Origin: Euonymus europaeus
Taxonomy: Eukaryota; Streptophyta; Magnoliopsida; Celastrales; Celastraceae
DNA length: 64,000 nucleotides
NCBI GenBank assembly: GCA_963580455.1
Contig: OY756966.1
Location: forward strand, 11,180,501 to 11,244,500
Reading direction: 5' to 3'
A program made the position numbers and the translations under genes. Of this stretch, positions 37,501 to 50,885 are shown in pieces. The first letter of the stretch is position 1. Every line of letters begins with the position of its first letter. A model generated the notes under the pieces. That model was given only the letters and a program-made list of their open reading frames with translations, was not told the DNA's origin and ran no database searches.

Positions 37501-40500
37501 TCCATTTGAGATCGACAGTTGGTCTTTTTGACAACGAAACAATCTAAGAAGCGTAAATTTACACATAAAGCAACAATAAAAAGCGTACACATATCAACTT
37601 TGATGTTTCGAAAATGCTCAACTCTCTCTATGGAGAAGCTTTTAACAGTTTTTGTCCATTTGACATAGAATGTTAGTCTTTTGGCATCGAAACAATCTAT
37701 GAGGCCTATTGTCGTAAAATTTGATATAAAATAACAATAAAAAGTGAAAACCTATCAACTTATGGGGGAGCTTTTAACGGTTTTCTTCTCCATTTGAGAT
37801 CGAAAGTTGGTCTTTTCGGCGAAGAAACGATAAATGAAGCGCATACTAGTAAATTTGGACATAAAGCAACAATAAAAAAGTGTACACCTATCAACTTTGA
37901 TGGCTCGGATTGCTCAACTCTGTCCATGGAGGAGCTTTTAAAGGTGTTGTCCATTTGAGATCGACAGTTAGTCTTTTTGACAACGAAACAATCTAAGAAG
38001 CGTAAATTTACAAATAAAGAAACAATAAAATGCGTACACATATCAACTTTGATGTTTCGGAAATGCTCAACTCTCTCTATGGAGAAGCTTTTAACAGTTT
38101 TGTCCATTTGACATAGAATGTTGGTCTTTTGTCATCGAAACAATCTATAAGGCTTATTGTCGTAAAATTTGATATAAAATAACAATAAAAAGTGAAAACC
38201 TATCAACTTCGATGCTTCGGAATTGCTCAACTCTCTTATTGGAGAAGCTCTTAACAGTTTTGTCCATTTGAGATAGAAAGTTGTTGTTTTGGCATCAAAA
38301 TAATCTGGGGAGCTTATACTCGCAAAATTTGACATAAAAGAATAATAAAAAGTGTACACCGATCCACTTTGATAGTCCAAAATTGCTCAACTCTCTCGAT
38401 GGTTGTGTTTTTAACAGTTTTGTCCAATTTAGAACGAAATTTGTTCTCTTGAAAATGACACAATTTAAGAAGCAATAATACTAGTAAGTTTGGACACAAA
38501 GTAGCAACGATAAAAAGTGCATACCTATCAAATTTGATGGTTTGGAATTGCTCAACTCTCTCCGTGGAGTAGCTTCTTTAAGGTTTTGTCCATTTGGGAA
38601 CGAAAGTTGGTATTTTGGCAAAGAAACAATCTACGGAGTCTATACTCGTAAAAATGGACATGAAAAAAGAATAAAAGAGGCACACCGACAACCTTCGATG
38701 GTTTGAAATTGATCAACTCTCTCGACAGAGGTGCTTTTAACGGTTTCGTCCAATTAAGAAGAAAAGTTATTCTTTTAGCGACAAAATAATCTACGAAGCG
38801 AACGCTAGTAAATTTGGACATAAAGAAACGACAAAGAGCGCACACCTATCAAGTTTGATGATGGTTCGGAATTGCTCAACAGAGGTACTTTTAACGGTTT
38901 TGTCCAATTAAGAAGGAATGTTGTTGTTTTAGCAACAAAATAATCTAAGAAGCGAATACTAGTAAATTTGGACATAAAGCAACAATAAAAAGTGCACACC
39001 TACCAAGTTTGATGATGGTTCGGAATTGCTCGCTCAAGTCTCTCCATGTGAAGGGTTTTGTCCATTTGAGATAGAAAGTTGGTCTTTCGGCATCGAAACA
39101 ATCTACGAAGCCTATATTCCTGAGATTTGACATCAAATCACAATGAAAAGTGTACGCCGACCAACTTTGACGGTTTGGAATAGCTCAACTCTCTCCATGG
39201 ACGAACTATTAACGGTTTTCTCCATTTGGAAACGAAAGTTAGCCTTTTGGCAACGAAACAATCTATGAGGCCTATTGTCGTAAAATTTGATATAAAATAA
39301 CAATAAAAAGTGAAAACCTATCAACTTCGATGCTTCGGAATTGCTCAATTCTCTTCATGGAGGAGCTTTTAACGGTTTTGTCCATTTGAGATAGAAAGTT
39401 GCTGTTTTGGCATCGAAATAATCTGGGGAGCTTATACTCGCAAAATTTGACATAAAAGAACAATAAAAAGTGTACACCGATCCACTTTGATGGTCCAAAA
39501 TTGCTCAACTCTCTCGATGGCGGTGTTTTTAACAGTTTTGTCCAATTTAGAATGAAATTTGTTCTTTTTACAACGACACAATCTAAGAAGAAATTATACT
39601 AGTAAGTTTGGACACAAAGCAGCAACGATAAAAAGTGCATACCTATCAAATTTGATGGTTCGGAATTGCTCAACACTCTCCGTGGAAGAGCTTCTTTAAG
39701 GTTTTGTTCTTTTAGCAACAAAATAATCTACGAAGCGAACGCTAGTAAATTTGGACGTAAAGCAACAATAAAAAGTGCACACCTATCAAGTTTGATGATG
39801 GTTCGGAATTGCTCAACAGAGATGCTTTTAACGGTTTTCTCCAATTAAGAAGGAAAGTTGTTGTTTTAGCAACAAAATAATCTACAAAGCGAATACTAGT
39901 AAATTTGAACGTAAAGCAACAATAAAAAGTGCACACCTATCAAGTTCGATGATGGTTCGGAATTTCTCATGTCTCTCCATGTTAAGGGTTTTGTCCATTT
40001 GAGATAGAAAGTTGGTCTTTTGGCATCGAAACAATCTACGAAGCCTATATTCCTTAGGATTTGACATCAAATCACAATGAAAAGTGTACGCCGACCAACT
40101 TTGAAGGTTCAGAACGGCTCAACTCTCTCCATGGACGAGCTATTAACGGTTTTGTCCATTAGGGAACGAAGTTGGTCTTTTGGCAACGAAATAATCAATG
40201 GAGCCTATTATAGGTGTAAAACTTGACATAAAATAACAATGAAAAATGCACACCGACCGACATTGATGTTTCGAAATCGCTCAACTCTCTCCATTGAGGG
40301 GCTTTTCACGGTTTTCTTCTCCATTTGAGATCGAAAGTTGGTCTTTTTGGCAAAGAAATGATAAATGAAGAGCATACTAGTAAATTTGGACATAAAGCAC
40401 AATAAAAAAGTGTACACCTATCAGCTTCGATGGCTCGGATTGCTCAACTCTGTCCATGGAGGAGCTTTTAAAGGTGTTGTCCATTTGAGATCGACAGTTG

Positions 40501-41708
40501 GTCTTCTTGACAACAAAACAATCTAAGAAGCGTAAATTTACACATAAAGCAACAATAAAAAGTGTACACATATCAACTTTGATGTTTCGGAAATGCTTAA
40601 CTCTCTCTATGGAGAAGCTTTTAAAAATCTTGTCCATTTGACATAGAATGTTGGTCTTCTGGAATCGAAACAATCTATGAGGCATATAGTCGTAAAATTT
40701 GATATAAAATAACAATAAAAAGTGAAAACCTATCAACTTCGATGCTTCGGAAATTCTCAACTCTCTTCGTGGAGGAGCTCCAAACGGTTTTGTCCATTTG
40801 AGATACAAAGTTGCTGTTTTGGCATCGAAATAATCCATGGAGCTTATACTCGTAAAATTTGACATAAAAGAACAATAAAAAGTGTACACCGATCCACTTT
40901 GATGGTCCAAAATTGCTCAACTCTCTTGATGGCGGTGTTTTTAACAGTTTTGTCCAATTTAGAACGAAATTTGTTCTCTTGACAACGGCACAATCTAAGA
41001 AGCAATAATACTAGTAAGTTTGGACATAAAGCGGCAACGATAAAAAGTGCGTACCTATCAAATTTTATGGTTCGGAATTGCTCAACTCTCTCCGTGGAGG
41101 AGCTTCTTTTAAGGTTTTGTCCATTTGGGAACGAAAGTTGGTATTTTGGCAACGAAACAATCTACGTAGTCTATACTCGTAAAATTGGACATAAAAGAAT
41201 AATAAATGGTGTACACCGACCAACTTTGATGGTTCGAAATTGCTCAACATTCTCGATACAGGTGCTTCGAAGGGGCTGTTCTTTCGACAGCCAAAAAAAC
41301 TACGAAGCGAACGCTAGTACGCTAGGACATAAAGCAACAATAAAAGGTTCACACCTTTCAACTTTGATAATTGAGAACTGTTCAACTCTCCCTATGGAGG
41401 AGTATTTAACGGCTTTGTCCATTTGAGATAGAGAGTTTCTGTTTTGGCATCGAAATAATCTAGGGAGATTTATACTCGTAAAATTTGACATAAAAGAACA
41501 ATAAAAAAGTGTACACCGACAAACTTTGATGGTCCAAAATTGCCAAACTCTCTCGATGGAGGTATTTTTACCAGTTTGGTCCAGTTTAGATCGAAATTTG
41601 TTCTCTTTTCGACGAAACAATTTTCGAATCGAATACTAGTAAATTTGGACATAAAGCGACAATTAAAAGTGCATACATATCAATTTTGACGATTCGGAAT
41701 TACTCAAC
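34600..41708. repeat. Rearranged HOR segment
   Basis: Only one A monomer, at the start. The order read is A to M, then D to J, H to M, D to G, K to M, E to P. Junctions lie near 36620 (M to D), 37760 (K head to H), 38660 (M to D again), 39250 (G to K) and 39705 (M to E). Confidence 0.78.
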
Positions 41709-44700
41709 ACTATCCATGGAGGCGATTTTAACGGTTTTGTCCATTTAGGGGCATGAGTTGGTCTTCTGGCAACGAAACAATCAACGGAGCCCACAGTCGT
41801 AAAATTTGACATAAAATAACAATGAAAAGTGTACATCGACCAAATTTGATGGTTCGGAATTTCTCAATTCTCTCCACGGATGAGCTTTTAACGGTTTTGT
41901 CTATTTGAGATCGAAAGTTGCTCTTTCTGACAAGGAAACAATATATGAAGCGTATACCAGTAGTGAATTTGGACATAAAGCAACAATAAAAAGTGTACAA
42001 CTATCAACTTTAATGGCTCGGATCGCTCAACTCTCTCCATGGGGGAGCTTTCTTACGATTCTGTCCATTTGGAAACGAAAGTTGGTGTTTTGGCAACGAA
42101 ACAATCTACAAAGTCCATACTCGTAAAATTTGACATAAAAGAACAACAAAAGGGGCACACCGACAACCTTTGATGGTTCGAAATTGATCAACTCTCTCGA
42201 CGGAGGTGCTTTTAACGGTTTCGTCCAATTGAGAAGGAAAGTTGTTCTTTTAGCAACAAAATAATCTACGAAGCGAACATTAGTAAATTTGGACATAAAG
42301 CAACAATAAAAAGTGCGCACCTATCAAGTTTGATGATGGTTCGGAATTTCGCAACAGAGGTGCTTTTAACGGTTTTGTCCAATTAAGAAGGAAAGTTGTT
42401 GTTTTAGCAACAAAATAATCTACGAAGCGAATACTAGTAAATTTGAACGTAAAGCAACAATAAAAAGTGCACACCTATCAAGTTTGATGATGGTTCGGAA
42501 TTGCTCATGTCTCTCCATGTTAAGGGTTTTGTCCATTTGAGATAGAAAGTTGATCTTTTGGCATCGAATCAATCTACGAAGCCTATATTCCTTAGGATTT
42601 GACATCAAATCACAATGAAAAGTGTACTCCGACCAACTTTGAAGGTTCGGAATGGCTCAACTCTCTCCATGGACGAGCTATTAACGGTTCTGTCCATTCG
42701 GGAACGAAAGTTGGTCTTTTGGCAACGAAACAATCAATGGAGCCTATTATAGTCGTAAAATTTGACATAAAATAACAATGAAAAATGCACACCGACTACT
42801 TTGATTTTTCGGAATCGCTCAACTCTTTCCATGGAGGGGCTTTTAACGGTTTTCTTCTCCATTTGAGATCAAAAGTTGGTCTTTTCGGCAAAGACACCTA
42901 TCTGTTTTCATGGCTCGGATTGCTCAACTCTCTCTATGGAGGAGCTTTTAACAGTCTCGTACATTTGACATAGAATGTTGGTCTTTTGGAATCGAAACAA
43001 TCTATGAGGCCTATAGTCGTAAAATTTGATATAAAATAACAATAAAAAGTGAAAACCTATCAACTTCGATGCTTCGGAATTGCTCAACTCTCGTCGTGGA
43101 GGAGCTCTTAACGGTTTTGTCCATTTGAGATAGAAAGTTGCTATTTTGGCATCGAAATAATCTAGGGAGCTTACACTCTTAAAATTTGACATAAAAGAAC
43201 AATAAAAAGTGTACACCGATCCACTTTGATGGTCCAAAATTGCTCAACTCTCTCGATGGCGGTGTTTTTAACAGTTTTGTCCAATTTAGAACGAAATTTG
43301 TTCTCTTGCAACGACACAATCTAAGAAGCAATAATACTAGTAAGTTTGGACATAAAGCGGCAACGATAAAAAGTGCGTACCTATCAAATTTTATGGTTCG
43401 GAATTGCTCAACTCTCTCCGTGGAGCAGCTTCTTTTAAGGTTTTGTCCATTTGGGAACGAAAGTTGGTATTTTGGCAACGAAACAATCTACGTAGTCTAT
43501 ACTCGTAAAATTGGACATAAAATAACAATAAATGGTGTACACCGACCAACTTTGATGGTTCGAAATTGCTCAGCATTCTCGATAGAGGTGCTTCGAACGG
43601 GCTGTTTTTTCGACAGCCAAACAAAGTACGAAGCGAACGCTAGTACGCTTGGACATAAAGCAACAATAAAAGGTTCACACCTATCAACTTTGATAATTGA
43701 GAACTGTTCAACTCTCCCTATGGAGGAGTATTTAATGGCTTTGTCCATTTGAGATAGAGAGTTGGTGTCTTGGCATCGAAATAATCTAGGGAGCTTCATA
43801 CTCGTAAAATTTGACATAAAAGAACAACAAAAAAGTGTACACCGACAAACTTTGATGAGGAGCTCCTAACGGTTTTGTCCATTTGAGATAGAAAGTTGTT
43901 GTTTTGGCATCGAAATAATCAAGGGAGCTTATACTCGTAAAATTTGACATAAAAGAACAATAAAAAAATGTACACCGATCCACTTTGATGGTCCAAAATT
44001 GCTCAACTCTCTCGATGACGGTGTTTTTAACAGTTTTGTCTAATTTAGAACGAAATTCGTTCTCTTGACAACGACACAATCTAAGAAGCAATAATACTCG
44101 TAAGTTCCACATAAATAGACGATAAAAAGTGTGTACCTATCAAATTTGATGGTTCGGAATTGCTCAACTCTCTCCGTGGAGGAGCTTCTTTAAGGTTTTG
44201 TCCATTTGTGAACGAAAGTTGGTATTTTGGCAACGAAACAATCTGCGGAGTCTATAGTCGTAAAATTGGACATAAAAGAACAATAAATGGCGTACACCAA
44301 CCAACTTTGATGGTTCAAGGTTGCTCAACATTCTCGATAGAGGGTGCTTCGAACGGGCTGTTCTTTTGACAGCCAAAAAAACTACGAAGCGAACGCTAGT
44401 AAGCTTTGACATAAAACAACAATAAAAGGTTCACACCTATCAACTTTGATAACAGAGAATTGTTCAACTCTCCCTATGGAGGAGAATTTAACGGCTTTGT
44501 CCATTCGAGACAGAAAGTTGGTGTTTTGGCATCGAAATAATCTAGGGAGCTTTATACTCGTAAAATTTGACATAAAAGAACAATAGAAAAGTGTACACCG
44601 ACAAACTTTGATGGTCCAAAATTGCTCAACCCTCTCGATGGAGGTGTTTTTAACAGTTTGGTCCAATTTAGAACGAAATTTGTTCTCTTTTCAACGAAAC

Positions 44701-44924
44701 AATCTATGAAGCGAATACTAGTAAATCTGGACATAAAGCGACAATAAAAGGTGCATACCTATCAACTTTGACGATTCGGACACTATCAATGGAGGCGATT
44801 TTAACGGTCTATTCGCAACGAAAAAATCAACGGAGCCAATAGTCATAAAATTTGACATAAAATAACAATGAAAAGTGTACGCCGACAACATTTGATGGTT
44901 CGGAATTACTCAACACTATCCATG
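41709..44924. repeat. HOR copy 6, mosaic (3216 bp)
   Basis: Order A to H, a hybrid I/J monomer at about 42895-42960, K to O, then a junction at about 43855 to a K head and L to P. A shortened A follows (44782), before the next A at 44925. From the 43855 junction onward the right-hand variants appear (gatgacggtg in L, taagttccacataa in M). Confidence 0.78.
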
Positions 44925-47276
44925 GAGGCGATTTTAACGGTTTGGTCCATTTAGGAGCGTGAGTTGGTCTTTTGGCAACGAAACAATCAACGGAGCCCAT
45001 AGTCGTAAAATTTGACATAAAATAACAATGAAAAGTGTACGCCGACAAAATTTGATGGTTCAGAATTGCTCAATTCTCTCCATGGATGAGCTTGTAACGG
45101 TTTTGTCCATTTGGGATCGAAAGTTGCTCTTTTTGACAAGGAAACAATACATGAAGCGCATAATACCAGTAGTGAATTTGGACATAAAGCAACAATAAAA
45201 AGTGTACACCTATCAACTTTAATGGCTCGGATTGCTCAACTCTCTCCATGGGGGAGCTTTCTTACGAGTTTTTCCATTTGAAAACGAAACAATCTACAAA
45301 GTCCATACTCGTAAAATTTGACGTTAAAGAACAATAAAAGGGGCACACCGACAACCTTTGATGGTTCGAAATTGATCAACTCTCTCGACAGAGGTGCTTT
45401 TAACGGTTTCGTCCAATTAAGAAGGAAAGTTGTTCTTTTAGCAGCAAAATAATCTACAAAGCGAACGCTAGTAAATTTTGACATAAAGCAACAACAAAAA
45501 GTGCACACCTATCAAGTTTGATGATGGTTCGAAATTGTTCAAGTCTCTCCATGTTAAGGGTTTTGTCCATTTGAGATACAAAGTTGGTCTTTCGGCATCG
45601 AAACAATCTACGAAGCCTATATTTCTGGGATTCGACATCAAATCACAATGAAAAGTGTACGCCGACCAACTTCGATGGTTTAGAATAGCTCAACTCTCTC
45701 CATGGACGAACTATTAACAGTTTTGCCCATTCGAGAACGAAAGTTGGTCTTTTGGCAACGAAACAATCAATGGAGCCTATAGTCGTAAAATTTGACATAA
45801 AATAACAACGAAAAATGTACACCGACCGACTTTGATGTTTCGGAATCGCTCAACTCTCTCCATGGAGGGGCTTTTAACGGTTTTCTTCTCCATTTGAGAT
45901 CGAAAGTTGGTCTTTTTCGGCAAAGAAACTATAAATGAAGCGCATGCTAGTAAATTTGGACATAAAGCAACAATGAAAAAGTGTACACCTATCAGCTTTG
46001 ATGGCTCAGATTGCTCAACTCTGTCCATGGAGGAGCTTTTAAAGGTGTTGTCCATTTGAGATCGACAGTTGGTCTTTTTGACAACGAAACAATCCAAGAA
46101 GCGTAAATTTACACATAAAGCAACAATAAAAAGCGTACACATATCAACTTTGATGTTTCAGAAATGCTCAACTCTCTCTATGCAGAAGCTTTTAACAGTT
46201 TTGTCCATTTGACATAGAATGTTGGTCTTTTGGCATCGAAACAATCTATGAGGCCTAGAGTCGTAAAATTTGATATAAAATAACAATAAAAAGTGAAAAC
46301 CTATCAACTTCGATGCTTCGGAATTGCTCAACTCTCTTAATGGAGGAGCTCTTAACGGTTTTGTCCATTTGAGATAAAAAGTTGTTGTTTTGGCATCGAA
46401 ATAATCTAGGGAGCTTATACTCGTAAAATTTGACATAAAGGAACAATAAAAAGTGTACACCGATCCACTTTGATGGTCCAAAAGTGCTCAACTCTCTCGA
46501 TGACGGTGTTTTTAACAATTTTGTCCAATTTAGAGCGAAATTCGTTCTCTTGACAACGACACAATCTAAGAAGCAATAATACTCGTAAGTTCCACATAAA
46601 GTAATGATAAAAAGTGCATACCTATCAAATTTGAAGGTTCGAAATTGCTCAACTCTCTCCGTGGAGGAGCTTCTTTAAGGTTTTGTCCATTTGGGAACGA
46701 AAGTTGGTATTTTTGGCAACGAAACAATCTATGAAGTCTATACTCGTAAAATTGGACATAAAAGAACAATAAATGGTGTACACCGACCAACTTTGATGGT
46801 TCGAGATTGCTCAACATTCTCGACAGAGCGTGCTTCGAACGGGCTGTTCTTTTGATAGCCAAACAAACTATGAAGCGAACGCTAGTAAGCTTGGACATAA
46901 AGCAACAATAAAAGGTTCACACCTATCAACTTTGATAACTGAGAGTTGTTCAACTCTCCCTATGGAGGAGAATTTAACGGCTTTGTCCATTCGAGATAGA
47001 AAGTTGGTGTATTGGCATCGAAATAATCTAGGGAGCTTTATACTCGTAAAATTTGACATAAAAGAACAATAGAAAAGTGTACACCGACAAACTTTGAAGG
47101 TCCAAAATTGCTCAACTCTCTCGATGGAGGTGTTTTTAACAGTTTGGTCCAATTTAGAACGAAATTTGTTCTCTTTTCAACGAAACAATCTACGAAGCGA
47201 ATACTAGTAAATCTGGACATAAAGCGACAATAAAAAGTGCAAAGCTATCAACTTTGATGATTCGGAATTACTCAAC
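44925..47276. repeat. HOR copy 7 (2352 bp, 15-mer)
   Basis: Order A-B-C-D-F-G-H-I-J-K-L-M-N-O-P; type E is absent. C has an 18-19 bp deletion (ccatttgaaaacgaaacaatc). Confidence 0.88.
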
Positions 47277-49637
47277 ACTATCCATGGAGGCGATTTTAAC
47301 GGTTTTGTCCATTTAGGAGCATGAGTTGGTCTTTTGGCAACGAAACAATCAACGGACCCCATAGTCACAAAATTTGACATAAAATAACAATGAAAAGTGT
47401 ACACCGACAAAATTTGATGGTTCGGAATTGCTCAATTCTTTCCATGGATGAGCTTGTAAGGGTTTTGTCCATTTGGGATCGAAAGTTGCTCTTTTGGACA
47501 AGGAAACAATACATGAAGCGCATAATACCAGTAGTGAATTTGGACATAAAGCAACAATAAAAAGTGTACAACTATCAACTTTAATGGCAAGGATTGCTCA
47601 ACTCTCTCCATGGGGGAGCTTTCTTACGATTTTGTCCATTTGGAAACAAAACAATCTACAAAGTCCATACTCGTAAAATTTGACGTTAAAGAACAATATA
47701 AGGGGCACACCGATAACCTTTGATGGTTCGAAATTGATCAACTCTCTCGACAGAGGTGCTTTTAACGGTTGCGTCCAATTAGGAAGGAAAGTTGTTCTTT
47801 TAGCAGCAAAATAATCTACAAAGCGAACGCTGGTAAATTTGGACATAAAGCAACAATAAAAAGTGCACACCTATCAAGTTTGATGATGGTTCGAAATTGC
47901 TCAAGTCTCTCCATGTTAAGGGTTTTGTCAATTTGGGATAGAAAGTTGGTCTTTCGGCATCGAAACAATCTACGAAGCCTATATTCCTGAGATTCCACAT
48001 CAAATCACGATGAAAAGTGTACGCCGACCAACTTCGACGGTTCGGAATAGCTCAACTCTCTCCATGGATGAACTATTAACGGTTTTGCCCATTCGGGAAC
48101 GAAAGTTGGTCTTTTGGCAACGAAACAATCAATAGAGCCTATTGTCATAAAATTTGACATAAAATAACAACGAAAAATGTACACCGATCGACTTTGATGT
48201 TTCGGAATCGTTCAACTCTCTACATGGAGGAGCTTTTAAAGGTTTTCTTCTCCATTTAAGATCGAAAGTTGGTCTTTTTCGGCAAAGAAACGATAAATGA
48301 AGCGCATGCTAGTAAATTTGGACATAAAGCAACAATAAAAGAGTATACACCTATCAGCTTTGATGGCTCGGATTGCTCAGCTCTGTCCATGGAGGAGCTT
48401 TTAAAGGTGTTGTCCATTTGAGATCGACAGTTGGTCTTTTTGACAACAAAACTATCTAAGAAGCGTAAATTTACAAATAAAGCAACAATAAAAAGCGTAC
48501 ACATATCAACTTTGATATTTCGGAATTGCTCAACTCTCTCTATGGAGAAGCTTTTAACAGTTTTGCCCATTTGACATAGATTGTTGGTCTTTTGGCATCG
48601 AAACAATCTATGAGGCCTATAGTCGTAAAATTTGATATAAAATAACAAGAAAAAGTGAAAACCTATCAACTTCGATGCTTCGGAAATGCTCAACTCTCTT
48701 CATGGAGGAGCTCCTAACGGTTTTGTCCATTTGAGATAGAAAGTTGTTGTTTTCGCATCGAAATAATCTAGGGAGCTTATACTCGTAAAATTTGACATAA
48801 ATGAACAATAAAAAGTGTACACCGATCCACTTTGATGGTCCAAAATTGCTCATCTCTCTCGATGACGGTGTTTTTAACAGTTTTGTCGAATTTAGAACGA
48901 AATTCGTTCTCTTGACAACGACACAATCTAAGAAGCAATAAAACTCGTAGGTTCCACATAATGCAACGATAAAAAGTGCGTACCTATCAAATTTGATGGT
49001 TCGGAATTGCTCAACTCTCTCCGTGGAGGAGCTTCTTTAAGGTTTTGTCCATTTGGGAACGAAAGTTGGTATTTTGGCAACGAAACAATCTACGGAGCCT
49101 ATACTCATAAAATTGGACATAAAAGAACAAGAAATGGTGTACACCGACCAACTTTGATGTTTCGAGATTGCCCAACATTCTCGATAGAGGGTGCTTCGAA
49201 CGGGCTGTTCTTTTGACAGCCAAACAAATTACGAAGCGAACACTAGTAAGCTTGGACATAAAGCAACAATAAAAGGTTCACACCTATCAACTTTGATAAC
49301 TGAGAATTGCTCAACTCTCCCTATGGAGGAGAATTTAGCGGCTTTGTCCATTTGAGATAGAAAGTTGGTGTTTTGGCATCGAAATAATCTAGGGAGCTTT
49401 ATACTCGTAAAATTTGACATAAAAGAACAATAGAAAAGTGTACACCGACAAACTTTGATGGTCCAAAATTGCTCAACTCTCTCGATGGAGGTGTTTTTAA
49501 CAGTTTGGTCCAATTTAGAACAAAATTTGTTTTCTTTTCAACGAAACAATCTACGAAGCGAATACTAGTAAATCTAGACATAAAGCGACAATAAAGGGTG
49601 CATACCTATCAACTTTGACGATATGGAATTACTCAAC
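47277..49637. repeat. HOR copy 8 (2361 bp, 15-mer)
   Basis: Same 15-monomer order and the same C deletion as copy 7. Confidence 0.88.
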
Positions 49638-50885
49638 ACTATCCATGGAGGCGATTTTAACGGTTTTGTCCATTTATGAGCATGAGTTGGTCTTTTGGCA
49701 ACGAAACAATCAACGGAGCCCATAGTCGTAAAATTTGACATAAAATAACAATGAAAAGTGTACTCCGACAAAATTTGATGGTTCGGAATTGCTCAATTCT
49801 CTCCATGGATGAGCTTGTAAAGGTTTTGTCTATTTGGGATCGAAAGTTGCTCTTTTTGACAAGGAAACAATACATGAAGCGCATAATACCAGGAGTGAAT
49901 TTGGACATAAAGCAACAATAAAAAGTGTACACCTATCAACTTTAATGGCTCGGATTACTCAACTCTCTCCGTGGGGGAGCTTTCTTACGATTTTTTCCAT
50001 TTGGAAACGAAACAATCTACAAAGTCCATACTCGTAAAATTTGACTATAAAGAACAATAAAAGGGGCACACCGACAACCTTGTATGGTTCGAAGTTGATC
50101 AACTCTTTTGACAGAGGTGCTTTTAACGGTTTCGTCCAATTAAGAAGGAAAGTTGTTCTTTTAGCAGCAAAATAATCTACGAAGCGAACGCTAGTAAATT
50201 TGGACATAAAGCAACAATAAAAAGTTCACACCTATCAAGTTTGATGATGGTTCGGAATTGCTCAAGTCTCTCCATGTTAAGGGTTTTGTCCATTTGAGAT
50301 AGAAAGTTGGTCTTTCGACATCGAAACAATCTACGAAGCCTATATTCCTGAGTTTCGACATCAAATCAAGATGAAAAGTGTTCGCTGACCAAGTTCGACG
50401 GTTTTGAATAGCTCAACTCTCTGCATGGACAAACTATTAACGGTTTTGCCCATTCGGGAACGAAAGTTGGTATTTTGGCAACGAAACAATCAATGGAGCC
50501 TATAGTCGTAAAATTTGACATAAAATAACAACGAAAAATGTACACTGACCGACTTTGATGTTTCAGAATCGCTCAACTCTCTCCATGGAGGGGCTTTTAA
50601 CGGTTTTTTTCTCCATTTGAGATCGAAAGTTGGTCTTTTTCGGCAAAGAAACGATAAATGAAGCGCATGCTAGTAAATTTGGACATAAAGCAACAATAAA
50701 AGAGTGTACACCTATCAGCTTTGATGGCTCGGATTGCTCAGCTCTGTCCATGGAGGAGCTTTTAAAGGTGTTGTCCATTTGAGATCGACAATTGGTCTTT
50801 TTGACAACGAAACAATCTAAGAAGCGTAAATTTACACATAAAGCAACAATAAAAAGCGTACACATATCAACTTTGATGGTTCGGA
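49638..50885. repeat. HOR copy 9, interrupted by the retrotransposon
   Basis: Monomers A-B-C-D-F-G-H-I follow in order. The copy ends at the start of J ('gatggttcgga') where the chromovirus LTR begins. Confidence 0.85.

Larger units (their letters stand above)
22589..50885. repeat. Satellite DNA with higher-order repeat, block 1 (28.3 kb)
   Basis: Head-to-tail monomers of about 151-164 bp (mean near 157) share the core CTCAACTCTCTCCATGGAGG, AACGGTTTTGTCCATTTGAG, CGAAAGTTGGTCTTTTGGCA, ACGAAACAATCTACGAAGC, TCGTAAAATTTGACATAAA and GTGTACACC. I sort them into types A-P by their own variants: A actatccatggaggcg; B ccatggatgagctt; C ggggagctttcttacg; D gatcaactctctcgacag; E caacagaggtgc; F aagtctctccatg; G gacgaactattaacgg; H ggttttcttctcc; I ctctgtccatgg; J ctatggagaagctttt; K catggaggagctc; L gatggcggtgttttt; M ccgtggaggagcttc; N cattctcgatagagg; O ccctatggaggagaat; P gatggaggtgtttttaac. 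The order A to P repeats down the array, i.e. a higher-order repeat. The many minus-strand open frames here are artefacts. Confidence 0.97.
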
